A stretch of 56,477 nucleotides of DNA, taken from positions 1 to 56,477 of the forward strand of contig LVAP01000020.1 of the NCBI GenBank assembly GCA_001603025.1, read 5' to 3'. Positions 49,051 to 56,477 of this stretch are shown here, piece after piece (the stretch's first letter is position 1; every line of letters begins with the position of its first letter). This DNA is from Clostridiales bacterium Firm_10. Its GTDB lineage: Bacteria; Bacillota; Clostridia; Christensenellales; Aristaeellaceae. The notes beneath the pieces were generated by a model that was not told where the DNA came from, did no database searches, and worked only from the letters and a program-made list of their open reading frames with translations. A program made the translations under genes and the position numbers.

Positions 49051-52000
49051 ATGGAAGAAGCGTGGAAGACGGCGCTGTCCGACAAGCTGGACGGCCTGTT
49101 GGACATCCTGACCTTCGACAAGGCGCAGGTCAGCCGCGCGGGCGACAGGATGACGCTGTTCCTGCACGCCGAGCGCCTGCTTACCGACCAGGAAGTCGAA
49201 AGGGTCCGGGGTGCGTTCCGCGGCTTTTTCCGCGGCGCGAGCCTGAACGTGCGCCTCAGCTATCCCGCGCTGGGGCCGGAGCTCTGCGCCGATATCGGCC
49301 GCTACCGCGATTATCTCACCGCCCGCGTGTGCCGCGAATCGCCGGGTTCCCAGCCGGCGCTTGCCCACGCGGGCTGGCGCTTTGAGAACGGCGCGCTCCT
49401 GCTCGACTTCCAGGACGAGGTGAGCGCTACCTTTGCACGCCGACGCGGGGTGGAGAAAATGCTGTCCGACATCCTGCGGGATGAGTTTTCCGTGGCCTGC
49501 CCCGTGAAAGTGGACGCCAGCGGCGACGAGAAGGAGCGCCTTCGCCAGATCGCCGAGCGCCAGCGGGCGGACGACGAGCGCCTCAGCGAAATGGCCGTCC
49601 GGGCGCAGGCTGTCGCCGCAAAGGAGGCGCCCAAGGCCCCGCCCAAGGTGCTCTGCGGCAGGAGCATCGCGGATCCGGCCATCGAGATCCGGGAGCTCAC
49701 CGAGGACGCGGGCAGCGTGGTGCTCAAGGGCGAGGTGCTCACGGCGGAAACCAAGCCCTACAAGAATGGCAACGGCTTCATCGTCAGTTTCGCCCTCACC
49801 GACTATACCGGCACCGTGCCCTGCAAGATCATGGTGAACTTCCGGGGCGGCGGCGAGGAGCGCGGCGCGCAGCAGCAGGAGACATTCAGGGCTGGCCTGA
49901 CGCCGGGCGCCTGGGTGAAGGTGCGCGGCAAGTATCAGATGGACAACTTCAACCACGAGATGACGGTCTCCGTGGAAGACCTGAACCGCGAAGAGACGCC
50001 CGTGCGGGTGGATACCGCGGCGCGCAAGCGCGTAGAGCTTCACCTGCATACCCAGATGAGCACCATGGACGGCTTATCCTCGGCCAGCGACCTCATCAAG
50101 CAGGCCGCCAGGTGGGGCCATCCCGCCGTGGCCGTGACCGATCACGGCGTGCTGCAGGCCTTTCCGGAGGCGTTCGGCGCGGCAAAGAAAAACAACATCA
50201 AGCTCATCCCCGGCTGTGAGGCCTACCTCATCGACGACGCCGCGCAGATCGTGGACATGCCGGACGACCGGCCTGTCACCGGCAGCGCGTACGTGGTGCT
50301 GGACGTGGAGACAACCGGCCTGAACACCGCCTCGGATATGATCACCGAGATCGGCGCGGTGCGCATTGAGAACGGCGTGGAGACGGGCGAGTTTTCGCAG
50401 CTCATCAATCCCGAGCGGCCCATCCCGGGCAAGGTGACGGAGCTGACCGGCATCACGGACGGCATGGTGCAGAGCATGCCCGTGATCGGCGACGTGATCC
50501 GGGATTTTGCCGCCTTCTGCGAAGGCGCGGTGCTGGTGGCGCACAACGCCTCCTTCGACATGGCTTTCTTTGAACGCGCCTTCCAGGCGGCGGGCCTGCC
50601 CTTCGACCACCCGAAAATGGACACGCTCACCCTTGTGCGCAACGTCTATCCCAACCTGAAAACCTATAAGCTGGGCGCCATGTGCAAGCTGCTGGGCGTG
50701 CCGCTCACCAAGGCGCACCGGGCCGTGCACGACGCCCGCGCCACCAGCCGGATGATGCTCATGGCCCTGGAAAAGCTGCAGGCGGAGCACGGCGCGAAGA
50801 CCATCGCCCAGCTGAACGGCGTGTTCGCCGGCGACGCCGCCGGCACGGCCTATCACATCGTGCTGCTGGCGAAAAACCAGCAGGGCATGTTCAACCTGAA
50901 CCGGCTGGTGAGCGAGGCGCACCTCAACTATTTCCACCGCACGCCGCGCATGCCCCGGGGGCTCATTGAGCGCTACCGCGAGGGCCTGATCCTGGGCAGC
51001 GCCTGCGAAGCGGGCGAGCTGTTCCGCGCGCTGGCGGCCGGAAAGGACGATGCGACCCTCGAGCGCATCGCGAAATTCTACGACTACCTGGAGATCCAGC
51101 CAATCGACAACAATGCCTTCATGATCCGCGACGGTTCGGCGAAGGACGAAGAGGCGCTGCGCGATTACAACCGCCGCATCGTGGCGCTGGGCGAAAAGCT
51201 GGGCATGCCGGTGTGCGCCACCGGCGACGTGCACTTCAAGGAGCCCACGGACGCCATCTTCCGCGCGATCATCATGAACGCGAAGGGCTTTGAGGACGCC
51301 GACAGCCAGGCGCCGCTCTACTTCCGCACCACCGACGACATGCTGGCGGAGTTCAGCTATCTCGGCCCGCAGAAGGCCATGGAGGTGGTGGTGGACAACC
51401 CGAACGCCATTGCGGACATGGTGGAAAAGGTATCCATCTTTCCGAAGCATCCGGAGGGGAAGGAGACCTTCCAGCCCTTCTGGCCGGACGCGGAGGACTT
51501 CATCCGCACCGAATCGCTCCGGCGCGCCCACGAGCTGTACGGCGATCCGCTGCCTGAGATCGTTCAGGCGCGGCTGGACAAGGAACTGGGCTCCATCTGC
51601 GGCTACGGCTTCTCCACGCTTTACAACATCGCGGTGAAACTGGTGAAAAAGTCAATGTCGGACGGCTACATCGTGGGATCCCGCGGCTCTGTGGGCTCCT
51701 CCTTCGTGGCGCACATGACCGGCATCACCGAAGTCAACGCGCTGCCGCCCCATTACGCCTGCCAGAAATGCCATCACGTGGAGTTCGACGTGCCGGAGGA
51801 GTACACCTGCGGCCTTGACCTGCCGCCGAAAAACTGCCCGGTGTGCGGCGCGCTGATGATGAAGGACGGCTTCAACATCCCCTTCGAGGTGTTTCTGGGC
51901 TTCAAGGGCGACAAGGTGCCCGACATTGACCTGAACTTCTCCGGCGTGTACCAGCCGATCGCTCACAATTACGTGAAGGAGCTGTTTGGCGCGAAGCAGG

Positions 52001-53382
52001 TGTACCGGGCCGGAACCATCGGCACGGTGGCGGAAAAGACCGCCTACGGCTATGTGCTCAAATACCTCGAGGAGCACGGGCTGACCGTCTCCAACGCTGA
52101 GAAGGACCGCCTGGCGGCAGGCTGCACCGGCGTGAAGCGCACCAGCGGCCAGCACCCGGCGGGCATGGTGGTTGTGCCGGAGGAATACGAGATATACCAG
52201 TTTACGGCCATCCAGCATCCGGCCGACGACCAGACCACCGAAACCGTCACCACCCACTACGACTTCAACTCCATGCACGACGTACTGGTGAAGCTGGACA
52301 TCCTCGGCCATGATGACCCGACCATGCTGCGCGCCCTGCAGGACCTTACCGGCATCGCCCCGCAGGACGTGCCCCTGGACGACCCGGAGGTGTTCAGGAG
52401 CATTATCTCGCTGTTCTCCAGCCCGGAGGCGCTGGGCGTGACGGCGGATCAGATCGGCTGTCCCACCGGCACGCTGGGCGTGCCTGAGTTCGGCACCACC
52501 TTTGTGCGCGGCATGCTGATGGACACCAGACCATCCTCCATGGAGGAGCTGGTGCGCATTTCCGGCCTGTCGCACGGCACGGACGTGTGGCTTGGCAACA
52601 TTCAGGATGTCGTCAAGAGCGGCACGGCCACCCTGAAGAGCGCGCCCTGCACCCGCGACGACATCATGAACCAGCTCATCGCCTGGGGCGTGCCCAACAA
52701 GATGGCGTTCGACATCATGGAGTATACCCGCAAGGGCAAGGCAGCCAAAGCAGGCGGCGAGTTCGGCCCCGGCATGGAGGAAGCCATGAAGGAGCACGGC
52801 GTGCCGGACTGGTTCATCGACGCCTGCCGCAAGATCGGCTACATGTTCCCCAAGGCGCACGCCGTGGCTTACGTCACGATGGCCCTGCGCATCGCCTATT
52901 TCAAGGTGTTCTATCCCACGGAGTACTACGCCTGCTACCTGAAGCGCAACATCGAGAAGTTTGACGGCTCGAAGATGGTCTGCTCCCTCGCGCACGCAAA
53001 GAGCTGGCGGGAAGAGATCCAGAACCTTCCCAAGGCCGAGCGCGATAAGGAAGACGACACCCTGTCCATGCTGGAGATCCTCATCGAGATGCTCACGCGG
53101 GGCGTCAGGCTGCTGCCGGTGGACGTTTACAAATCGGATGCCGAGGATTTCCGCATCGAGGGCGACAGGACCATCCGCGTGCCGTTCAACTCGCTGCCCG
53201 GCCTGGGCCTGAGCGCCGCGCAGAACCTGGCCTCCGTGCGCGAGCAGGGCCCGTTCATCTCGCAGGAGGACATGGTGCGCCGCAAGGTGGGCAAATCGGT
53301 GGTCGAAATGCTGAAGAACTGCGGCGCGCTGGGCGACATGCCGGAAAGCAGCCAGGTCAGTCTGTTCGACTTTGGACTGTGA
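49051..53382 (+). CDS. polC: DNA polymerase III PolC-type alpha subunit
   Basis: The replicative polymerase of low-GC-lineage Gram-positive bacteria, with built-in proofreading. The 1,443-residue protein has an N-terminal domain, an OB fold around residue 235-300 (KGEVLTAETKPYKNGNG), a PHP domain starting with VELHLHTQMSTMDG near 330, and a DEDD exonuclease inserted in it (VVLDVETTGLNTASDMITE near 417). The polymerase core has the catalytic DKVPDIDLNFSG near 955, and a zinc-binding stretch CQKCHH with CPVCG precedes it. The C-terminus ends with a DFGL-type tail (SQVSLFDFGL), similar to the beta-clamp contact of PolC. GAGGTGAGATACG is upstream of the ATG. No terminator was seen after it. Confidence 0.99.
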   Translation: MEEAWKTALSDKLDGLLDILTFDKAQVSRAGDRMTLFLHAERLLTDQEVERVRGAFRGFFRGASLNVRLSYPALGPELCADIGRYRDYLTARVCRESPGSQPALAHAGWRFENGALLLDFQDEVSATFARRRGVEKMLSDILRDEFSVACPVKVDASGDEKERLRQIAERQRADDERLSEMAVRAQAVAAKEAPKAPPKVLCGRSIADPAIEIRELTEDAGSVVLKGEVLTAETKPYKNGNGFIVSFALTDYTGTVPCKIMVNFRGGGEERGAQQQETFRAGLTPGAWVKVRGKYQMDNFNHEMTVSVEDLNREETPVRVDTAARKRVELHLHTQMSTMDGLSSASDLIKQAARWGHPAVAVTDHGVLQAFPEAFGAAKKNNIKLIPGCEAYLIDDAAQIVDMPDDRPVTGSAYVVLDVETTGLNTASDMITEIGAVRIENGVETGEFSQLINPERPIPGKVTELTGITDGMVQSMPVIGDVIRDFAAFCEGAVLVAHNASFDMAFFERAFQAAGLPFDHPKMDTLTLVRNVYPNLKTYKLGAMCKLLGVPLTKAHRAVHDARATSRMMLMALEKLQAEHGAKTIAQLNGVFAGDAAGTAYHIVLLAKNQQGMFNLNRLVSEAHLNYFHRTPRMPRGLIERYREGLILGSACEAGELFRALAAGKDDATLERIAKFYDYLEIQPIDNNAFMIRDGSAKDEEALRDYNRRIVALGEKLGMPVCATGDVHFKEPTDAIFRAIIMNAKGFEDADSQAPLYFRTTDDMLAEFSYLGPQKAMEVVVDNPNAIADMVEKVSIFPKHPEGKETFQPFWPDAEDFIRTESLRRAHELYGDPLPEIVQARLDKELGSICGYGFSTLYNIAVKLVKKSMSDGYIVGSRGSVGSSFVAHMTGITEVNALPPHYACQKCHHVEFDVPEEYTCGLDLPPKNCPVCGALMMKDGFNIPFEVFLGFKGDKVPDIDLNFSGVYQPIAHNYVKELFGAKQVYRAGTIGTVAEKTAYGYVLKYLEEHGLTVSNAEKDRLAAGCTGVKRTSGQHPAGMVVVPEEYEIYQFTAIQHPADDQTTETVTTHYDFNSMHDVLVKLDILGHDDPTMLRALQDLTGIAPQDVPLDDPEVFRSIISLFSSPEALGVTADQIGCPTGTLGVPEFGTTFVRGMLMDTRPSSMEELVRISGLSHGTDVWLGNIQDVVKSGTATLKSAPCTRDDIMNQLIAWGVPNKMAFDIMEYTRKGKAAKAGGEFGPGMEEAMKEHGVPDWFIDACRKIGYMFPKAHAVAYVTMALRIAYFKVFYPTEYYACYLKRNIEKFDGSKMVCSLAHAKSWREEIQNLPKAERDKEDDTLSMLEILIEMLTRGVRLLPVDVYKSDAEDFRIEGDRTIRVPFNSLPGLGLSAAQNLASVREQGPFISQEDMVRRKVGKSVVEMLKNCGALGDMPESSQVSLFDFGL

Positions 53383-53467
53383 CAGAAAAATAAACGAGAA
53401 AAGCCCTTTTCCGAACTGGGACGCCGTGATAAAATAATGGCATCGACAGGCGGAAAGGGGTTTGTTT

Positions 53468-54967
53468 ATGGGCAGCATAACCGTTTTGTTCAATAAATCG
53501 AAGGGCACGATCAACAGGAACATCTACGGGCATTTTTCCGAGCACATAGGCGGCGTCTTTTACGACGGCCTGTGGGTGGGGGAGAATTCGGGGATTCCGA
53601 ACATCCGCGGTTTCCGGAAGGCGCTGGCGGAGAGCTTCGCGAAAATCAACCCGCCCGTGCTGCGCTGGCCCGGCGGATGCTTTGCCGAGACTTACGACTG
53701 GCGCGACGGCATCGGCCCGCGCGAGAAGAGGCCCCGGCGCGTCAACTGGTGGTACAACAACGACCACCGGGTGGAGAGCAACCAGGTGGGCACCCACGAA
53801 TTCATGGATTTCTGCCGCATGACCGGCGCGCAGCCCTACGTGGCGGCCAACATGACCAGCGTCACGCCGCTGCACATCCGCAACTGGATTGAATACTGTA
53901 ACATGCCCGCGGGCCTTACCACGCTGGCCGACGAGCGCGCCGCCAATGGCGACGCCGAGCCCTTCGGCGTGAAATACTGGGGCATCGGCAATGAAAACTG
54001 GGGCGGCGGCGGCCGCATGACGGCCGGGGAATGCGCCCAGGAATACCTGCGTTTCATGACGGTGTGCGAAAGCCTGCCCGGCGAGATGACCTTCGTGGCC
54101 TGCGGCCCCAACGCCCACGATGTGGCCTGGACGCGCACGCTGATGGGCACCCTTGCCGCGAAGGGCGTGCGGCCGGCCGCGCTCTCCGTGCACTATTATT
54201 GCGGCACCGCCGGCGCCCCGCAGGATTTCACGGAGGCGCAATGGTATCAGCTGCTGCACCAGGCCAACTACATGCAGAACATCGTGGACGACCACCGCGC
54301 CGCCATGGATGAGTTCGATCCGCTGCGCAGAACAGCCATGTTTGTGGATGAGTGGGGCTGCTGGCACCGGGACGGCAGCGGGCCGAGCAAGGGCTATAAC
54401 CTGTTCGAGCAGCAGAGCAGCATGCGCGACGCCGTGGTGGCGGCGCTCACGCTGAACATCTTCAACAACCGCTGCGATGTGGTGGCCATGGCCAACGCGG
54501 CGCAGCTGTGCAATAATCTGCATTCGCTGTATCTGGCGGGCGGCGAGCACTTCGTGGAGACGCCAAACTATTTCGTGTATGACATGTACAAGACGCACCA
54601 GGGCGCGCGCCAGCTCGAGCTGGTCAACGAATGCGGGGCCTTCACGGGTGGCGAGGCCTTCCGCGAGGCGGCCAGGCCCCTGGAGCGCGTGTCTGCCTCC
54701 GCGTCGCAGGCGGCGGACGGCACGCTGACCATCACGCTGGCGAACACCTCGATAACCGAGGCGGCGGAGGTTTCTCTGAGCGGCCTGGGCGGCAGCCTGA
54801 CAGGCGGGGCGGAGATCATCACGCTTTCGGCGGACGATCCGCACACCTGCAACACCTTCGAGGCCCCGAAGGCCGTCCAGCCGGTGTCAAAGAGCGTGCG
54901 TTTCACCGACGGCGACAGCGTTTCTCTGCCCGCGGCGAGCGTGACGGCGGTCAGGATCAGGCGATAA
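53468..54967 (+). CDS. Alpha-L-arabinofuranosidase, glycoside hydrolase family 51
   Basis: Releases arabinofuranose from arabinoxylan or arabinan oligosaccharides inside the cell (no signal peptide). I choose ATG 53468 with GGAAAGGGG upstream; a TTG six bases earlier is possible. The 499 residues show the GH51 marks NIYGHFSEHIGGVFYDGLWV, LRWPGGCFAETYDWRDG, the acid/base Glu176 in WGIGNENWGGGG and the nucleophile Glu295 in FVDEWGCWHRD, then a C-terminal beta-sandwich from about 400. It complements the GH3 enzyme and xylulokinase of the first region. It is followed by a MATE gene after 37 bases. Confidence 0.97.
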   Translation: MGSITVLFNKSKGTINRNIYGHFSEHIGGVFYDGLWVGENSGIPNIRGFRKALAESFAKINPPVLRWPGGCFAETYDWRDGIGPREKRPRRVNWWYNNDHRVESNQVGTHEFMDFCRMTGAQPYVAANMTSVTPLHIRNWIEYCNMPAGLTTLADERAANGDAEPFGVKYWGIGNENWGGGGRMTAGECAQEYLRFMTVCESLPGEMTFVACGPNAHDVAWTRTLMGTLAAKGVRPAALSVHYYCGTAGAPQDFTEAQWYQLLHQANYMQNIVDDHRAAMDEFDPLRRTAMFVDEWGCWHRDGSGPSKGYNLFEQQSSMRDAVVAALTLNIFNNRCDVVAMANAAQLCNNLHSLYLAGGEHFVETPNYFVYDMYKTHQGARQLELVNECGAFTGGEAFREAARPLERVSASASQAADGTLTITLANTSITEAAEVSLSGLGGSLTGGAEIITLSADDPHTCNTFEAPKAVQPVSKSVRFTDGDSVSLPAASVTAVRIRR

Positions 54968-55004
54968 AGCGCAAACGGCGCTGGACGATAAAGTCGGAGG
55001 ACAT

Positions 55005-56387
55005 ATGGCAAGAGAACAGAAGATTATCAGGGACCTCACTGTGGGCAGCGTGCCGAAAACGCTGCTGCGGTTTTCGCTGCCGCTTTTCCTTTCGGGCCTG
55101 CTGCAGATGGTTTACAACATGGTGGACATGATGGTCGTAGGCCGCTTCGTCGGCACGGAGGGCCTGAGCGCCGTGGCCATTGGCGGCGAAGTGCTGCAGC
55201 TGATCACCTTTGTGGCGATGGGCTTTTCGAACGCCGGACAGATCCTCATTTCCCGGTATGTCGGCGAGAATGACCATGAAAAAGTGGGCGAGATGGTGGG
55301 CACGCTGTTCACGCTGCTGATCGGCCTGGCGCTGGTCATCATGGTGGGATGCCTGTTCTGCTACAAGGGCATCATCAACTGGCTGAACACGCCGGAGGAA
55401 ATTTGGGAGTACACCCGGCAGTACAGCGTAACCTGCGTGTGCGGCATCGTGTTCATCTACGGCTACAACCTGGTGTCCGCCATTCTGCGCGGCATGGGCG
55501 ATTCGCGGCATCCCTTCCAGTTTATCGCCATCGCTTCGGTGCTCAACCTCATCCTGGATATCCTTTTTGTGGGTCCCCTGGGCATGGGCCCCAGAGGCGC
55601 GGCGCTGGCCACGGTTCTCGGCCAGGGCGTCAGCTTCCTGTTTGCGCTGCGGCTGCTCTACAGGAACCGCGCGCAGATTTATTTCGACTTCAAGCCCTCC
55701 CACTTCCGCATCCACGCCTCGGTGGCGAAGCCGCTTCTGTCGCTGGGCATCCCGATGGTGATCCAGTCTGCAGCGGTGACGTTCTCCATGCTGTTCGTGA
55801 ATTCCTATGTGAACACCTACGGCACGGTGGCGGTGGCGGTGACGGGCGTGGCCCGCAAGCTGGAGGGCATGATCGGGGTGGTGTCGCAGGCCATTTCCTC
55901 CGCGGGCGGCGCGATGGTGTCGCAGGCGCTGGGCGCGCGCAAGACGGAACGCGTGCCGAAAGTGGTGTATCACGCCCTGTGGATCGTGGCGATTCCGGCC
56001 TCTGCGTTCGCGGTGGTGACCGCCTTCCATCCGGAGTGGCTGTTCGGGCTGTTTTCCGACGATCCGGCCGTGCTGGCCATGGCTGTCACTTACATTCCCG
56101 TGGCGCTGGTGCAGTATCTGGGCGCGACGCTGCGGCCGGCCAATTTCGCGCTCATCAACGGCTCGGGCAATTCCCGGCTGAACCTGATGGTCGCCCTGCT
56201 GGACGGCATCGCCGCCCGCATCGGCCTGGCGCTGCTGCTGGGCGTGGCGCTCAAAATGGGCATCATGGGCTTCTGGTACGGCAACGCGCTGGCCGGGCTG
56301 GTTCCGTTCCTGATCGGAGGCACATACCTGGTCTCCGGCACGTGGAAAAAGCGCGTGTCGGCGGCGAAGGAAGCCGTGGAAGAATGA
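55005..56387 (+). CDS. MATE family efflux transporter
   Basis: A 460-residue, twelve-helix membrane protein distinct from the MATE protein at 12017-13420. The opening TVGSVPKTLLRFSLPLFLSG is followed by the family pattern YNMVDMMVVGRFVG and by GMGDSRHPFQFIAIASVLNLILD. The second half begins near LLSLGIPMVIQSAAVTFSMLFV. It exports an unknown substrate by Na+ or H+ exchange. GGAGGACAT precedes the ATG, 37 bases after the GH51 gene, so the two may share a transcript. Confidence 0.93.
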   Translation: MAREQKIIRDLTVGSVPKTLLRFSLPLFLSGLLQMVYNMVDMMVVGRFVGTEGLSAVAIGGEVLQLITFVAMGFSNAGQILISRYVGENDHEKVGEMVGTLFTLLIGLALVIMVGCLFCYKGIINWLNTPEEIWEYTRQYSVTCVCGIVFIYGYNLVSAILRGMGDSRHPFQFIAIASVLNLILDILFVGPLGMGPRGAALATVLGQGVSFLFALRLLYRNRAQIYFDFKPSHFRIHASVAKPLLSLGIPMVIQSAAVTFSMLFVNSYVNTYGTVAVAVTGVARKLEGMIGVVSQAISSAGGAMVSQALGARKTERVPKVVYHALWIVAIPASAFAVVTAFHPEWLFGLFSDDPAVLAMAVTYIPVALVQYLGATLRPANFALINGSGNSRLNLMVALLDGIAARIGLALLLGVALKMGIMGFWYGNALAGLVPFLIGGTYLVSGTWKKRVSAAKEAVEE

Positions 56388-56422
56388 AGAAGCCTGCGGC
56401 TTTGCGACAGCAGGCAAGAGAA

Positions 56423-56453
56423 TCGGGGCGCTGGATGGTATCCAGCGCCCCGA
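56423..56453. terminator. Strong hairpin near the window end, possible terminator of a gene on the far side
   Basis: Perfect 13-base arms (56423-56435, 56441-56453) with a five-base loop. The plus strand is followed by A residues, the minus strand by a T-rich TTCTCTT, so it could terminate transcription from a minus-strand gene entering from beyond 56477 (a TAA stop in one minus frame is at 56461-56459). It may equally end the MATE transcript. Confidence 0.45.
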
Positions 56454-56477
56454 AAAAGTTATCCCATGAGTGCCGTT

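Noticed and set aside
49051-53382. Possible split or damaged PolC because of internal alternative frames
   Set aside because: The frame is continuous for 1,443 codons with all domains in order.
56459-56477. C-terminal end of a minus-strand gene entering from beyond the window
   Set aside because: Only six codons (ending ALMG) lie in the window, which is too little to call a gene.

Overview
The window is chromosomal DNA of a Gram-positive, low-redundancy bacterium of the class Clostridia (Bacillota) with high G+C (by eye about 60-65%). The evidence is the gene content and order: PolC-type replicase at the end of a frr-uppS-cdsA-dxr-rseP-ispG-polC run, a DUF512-der-plsY run, HPr kinase, a clostripain-type protease, an M29 aminopeptidase, strong AGGAGG ribosome binding sites and many TTGACA/TATAAT-type promoters with 17-base spacing. 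The mix of xylulokinase, GH3 and GH51 enzymes and corrinoid methyl transfer suits an uncultured gut or rumen clostridium; the exact taxon cannot be read from the sequence.

Layout. 1-860: an ECF sigma factor with a probable membrane anti-sigma factor, behind an ECF-like promoter. 891-4801: divergent xylB and a GH3 beta-xylosidase/glucosidase. 4897-10754: M29 aminopeptidase, ROK sugar kinase, a GNAT/serine-hydrolase fusion, and a HAD phosphatase-hprK operon. 10781-13479: a small conserved protein, a two-OB-fold SSB-like protein and a MATE exporter. 13574-19128: DUF512 radical-SAM protein, der, plsY and a sialidase-like propeller; between DUF512 and der sits a lower-GC insert with a flavin-type oxidase gene and a GNAT gene that has lost its middle. 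19205-25235: a divergently transcribed corrinoid methyl-transfer locus (corrinoid protein, DUF2284 protein, corrinoid reductive activator, two UroD-type methyltransferases, homocysteine methyltransferase). 25248-26061: mntP behind a yybP-ykoY manganese riboswitch. 26163-30497: three secreted proteins including a C11 protease. 30534-33307: a TIM-barrel sugar isomerase-like protein and a Na/phosphate cotransporter. 33274-36538: a 1,071-residue lipoprotein made of eleven peptidoglycan-binding repeats. 36625-39812: MarR regulator and a polar amino acid ABC importer. 39903-43298: polytopic membrane protein, Nudix hydrolase, GNAT. 43295-53382: ribosome recycling, isoprenoid/phospholipid, membrane protease and replicase genes. 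53468-56477: GH51 arabinofuranosidase and a second MATE protein.

How the parts fit. Xylose- and arabinose-releasing glycosidases, xylulokinase, a ROK kinase and HPr kinase point to plant-polysaccharide use under carbon catabolite control. The most unusual part is the corrinoid locus: it holds methyltransferases, the B12 carrier protein, a reactivating enzyme and a homocysteine methyltransferase, that is, the pieces of a methionine synthase that might be fed by an unknown methyl donor instead of methyl-tetrahydrofolate. No tRNA, rRNA, CRISPR array, insertion sequence or prophage was recognised.
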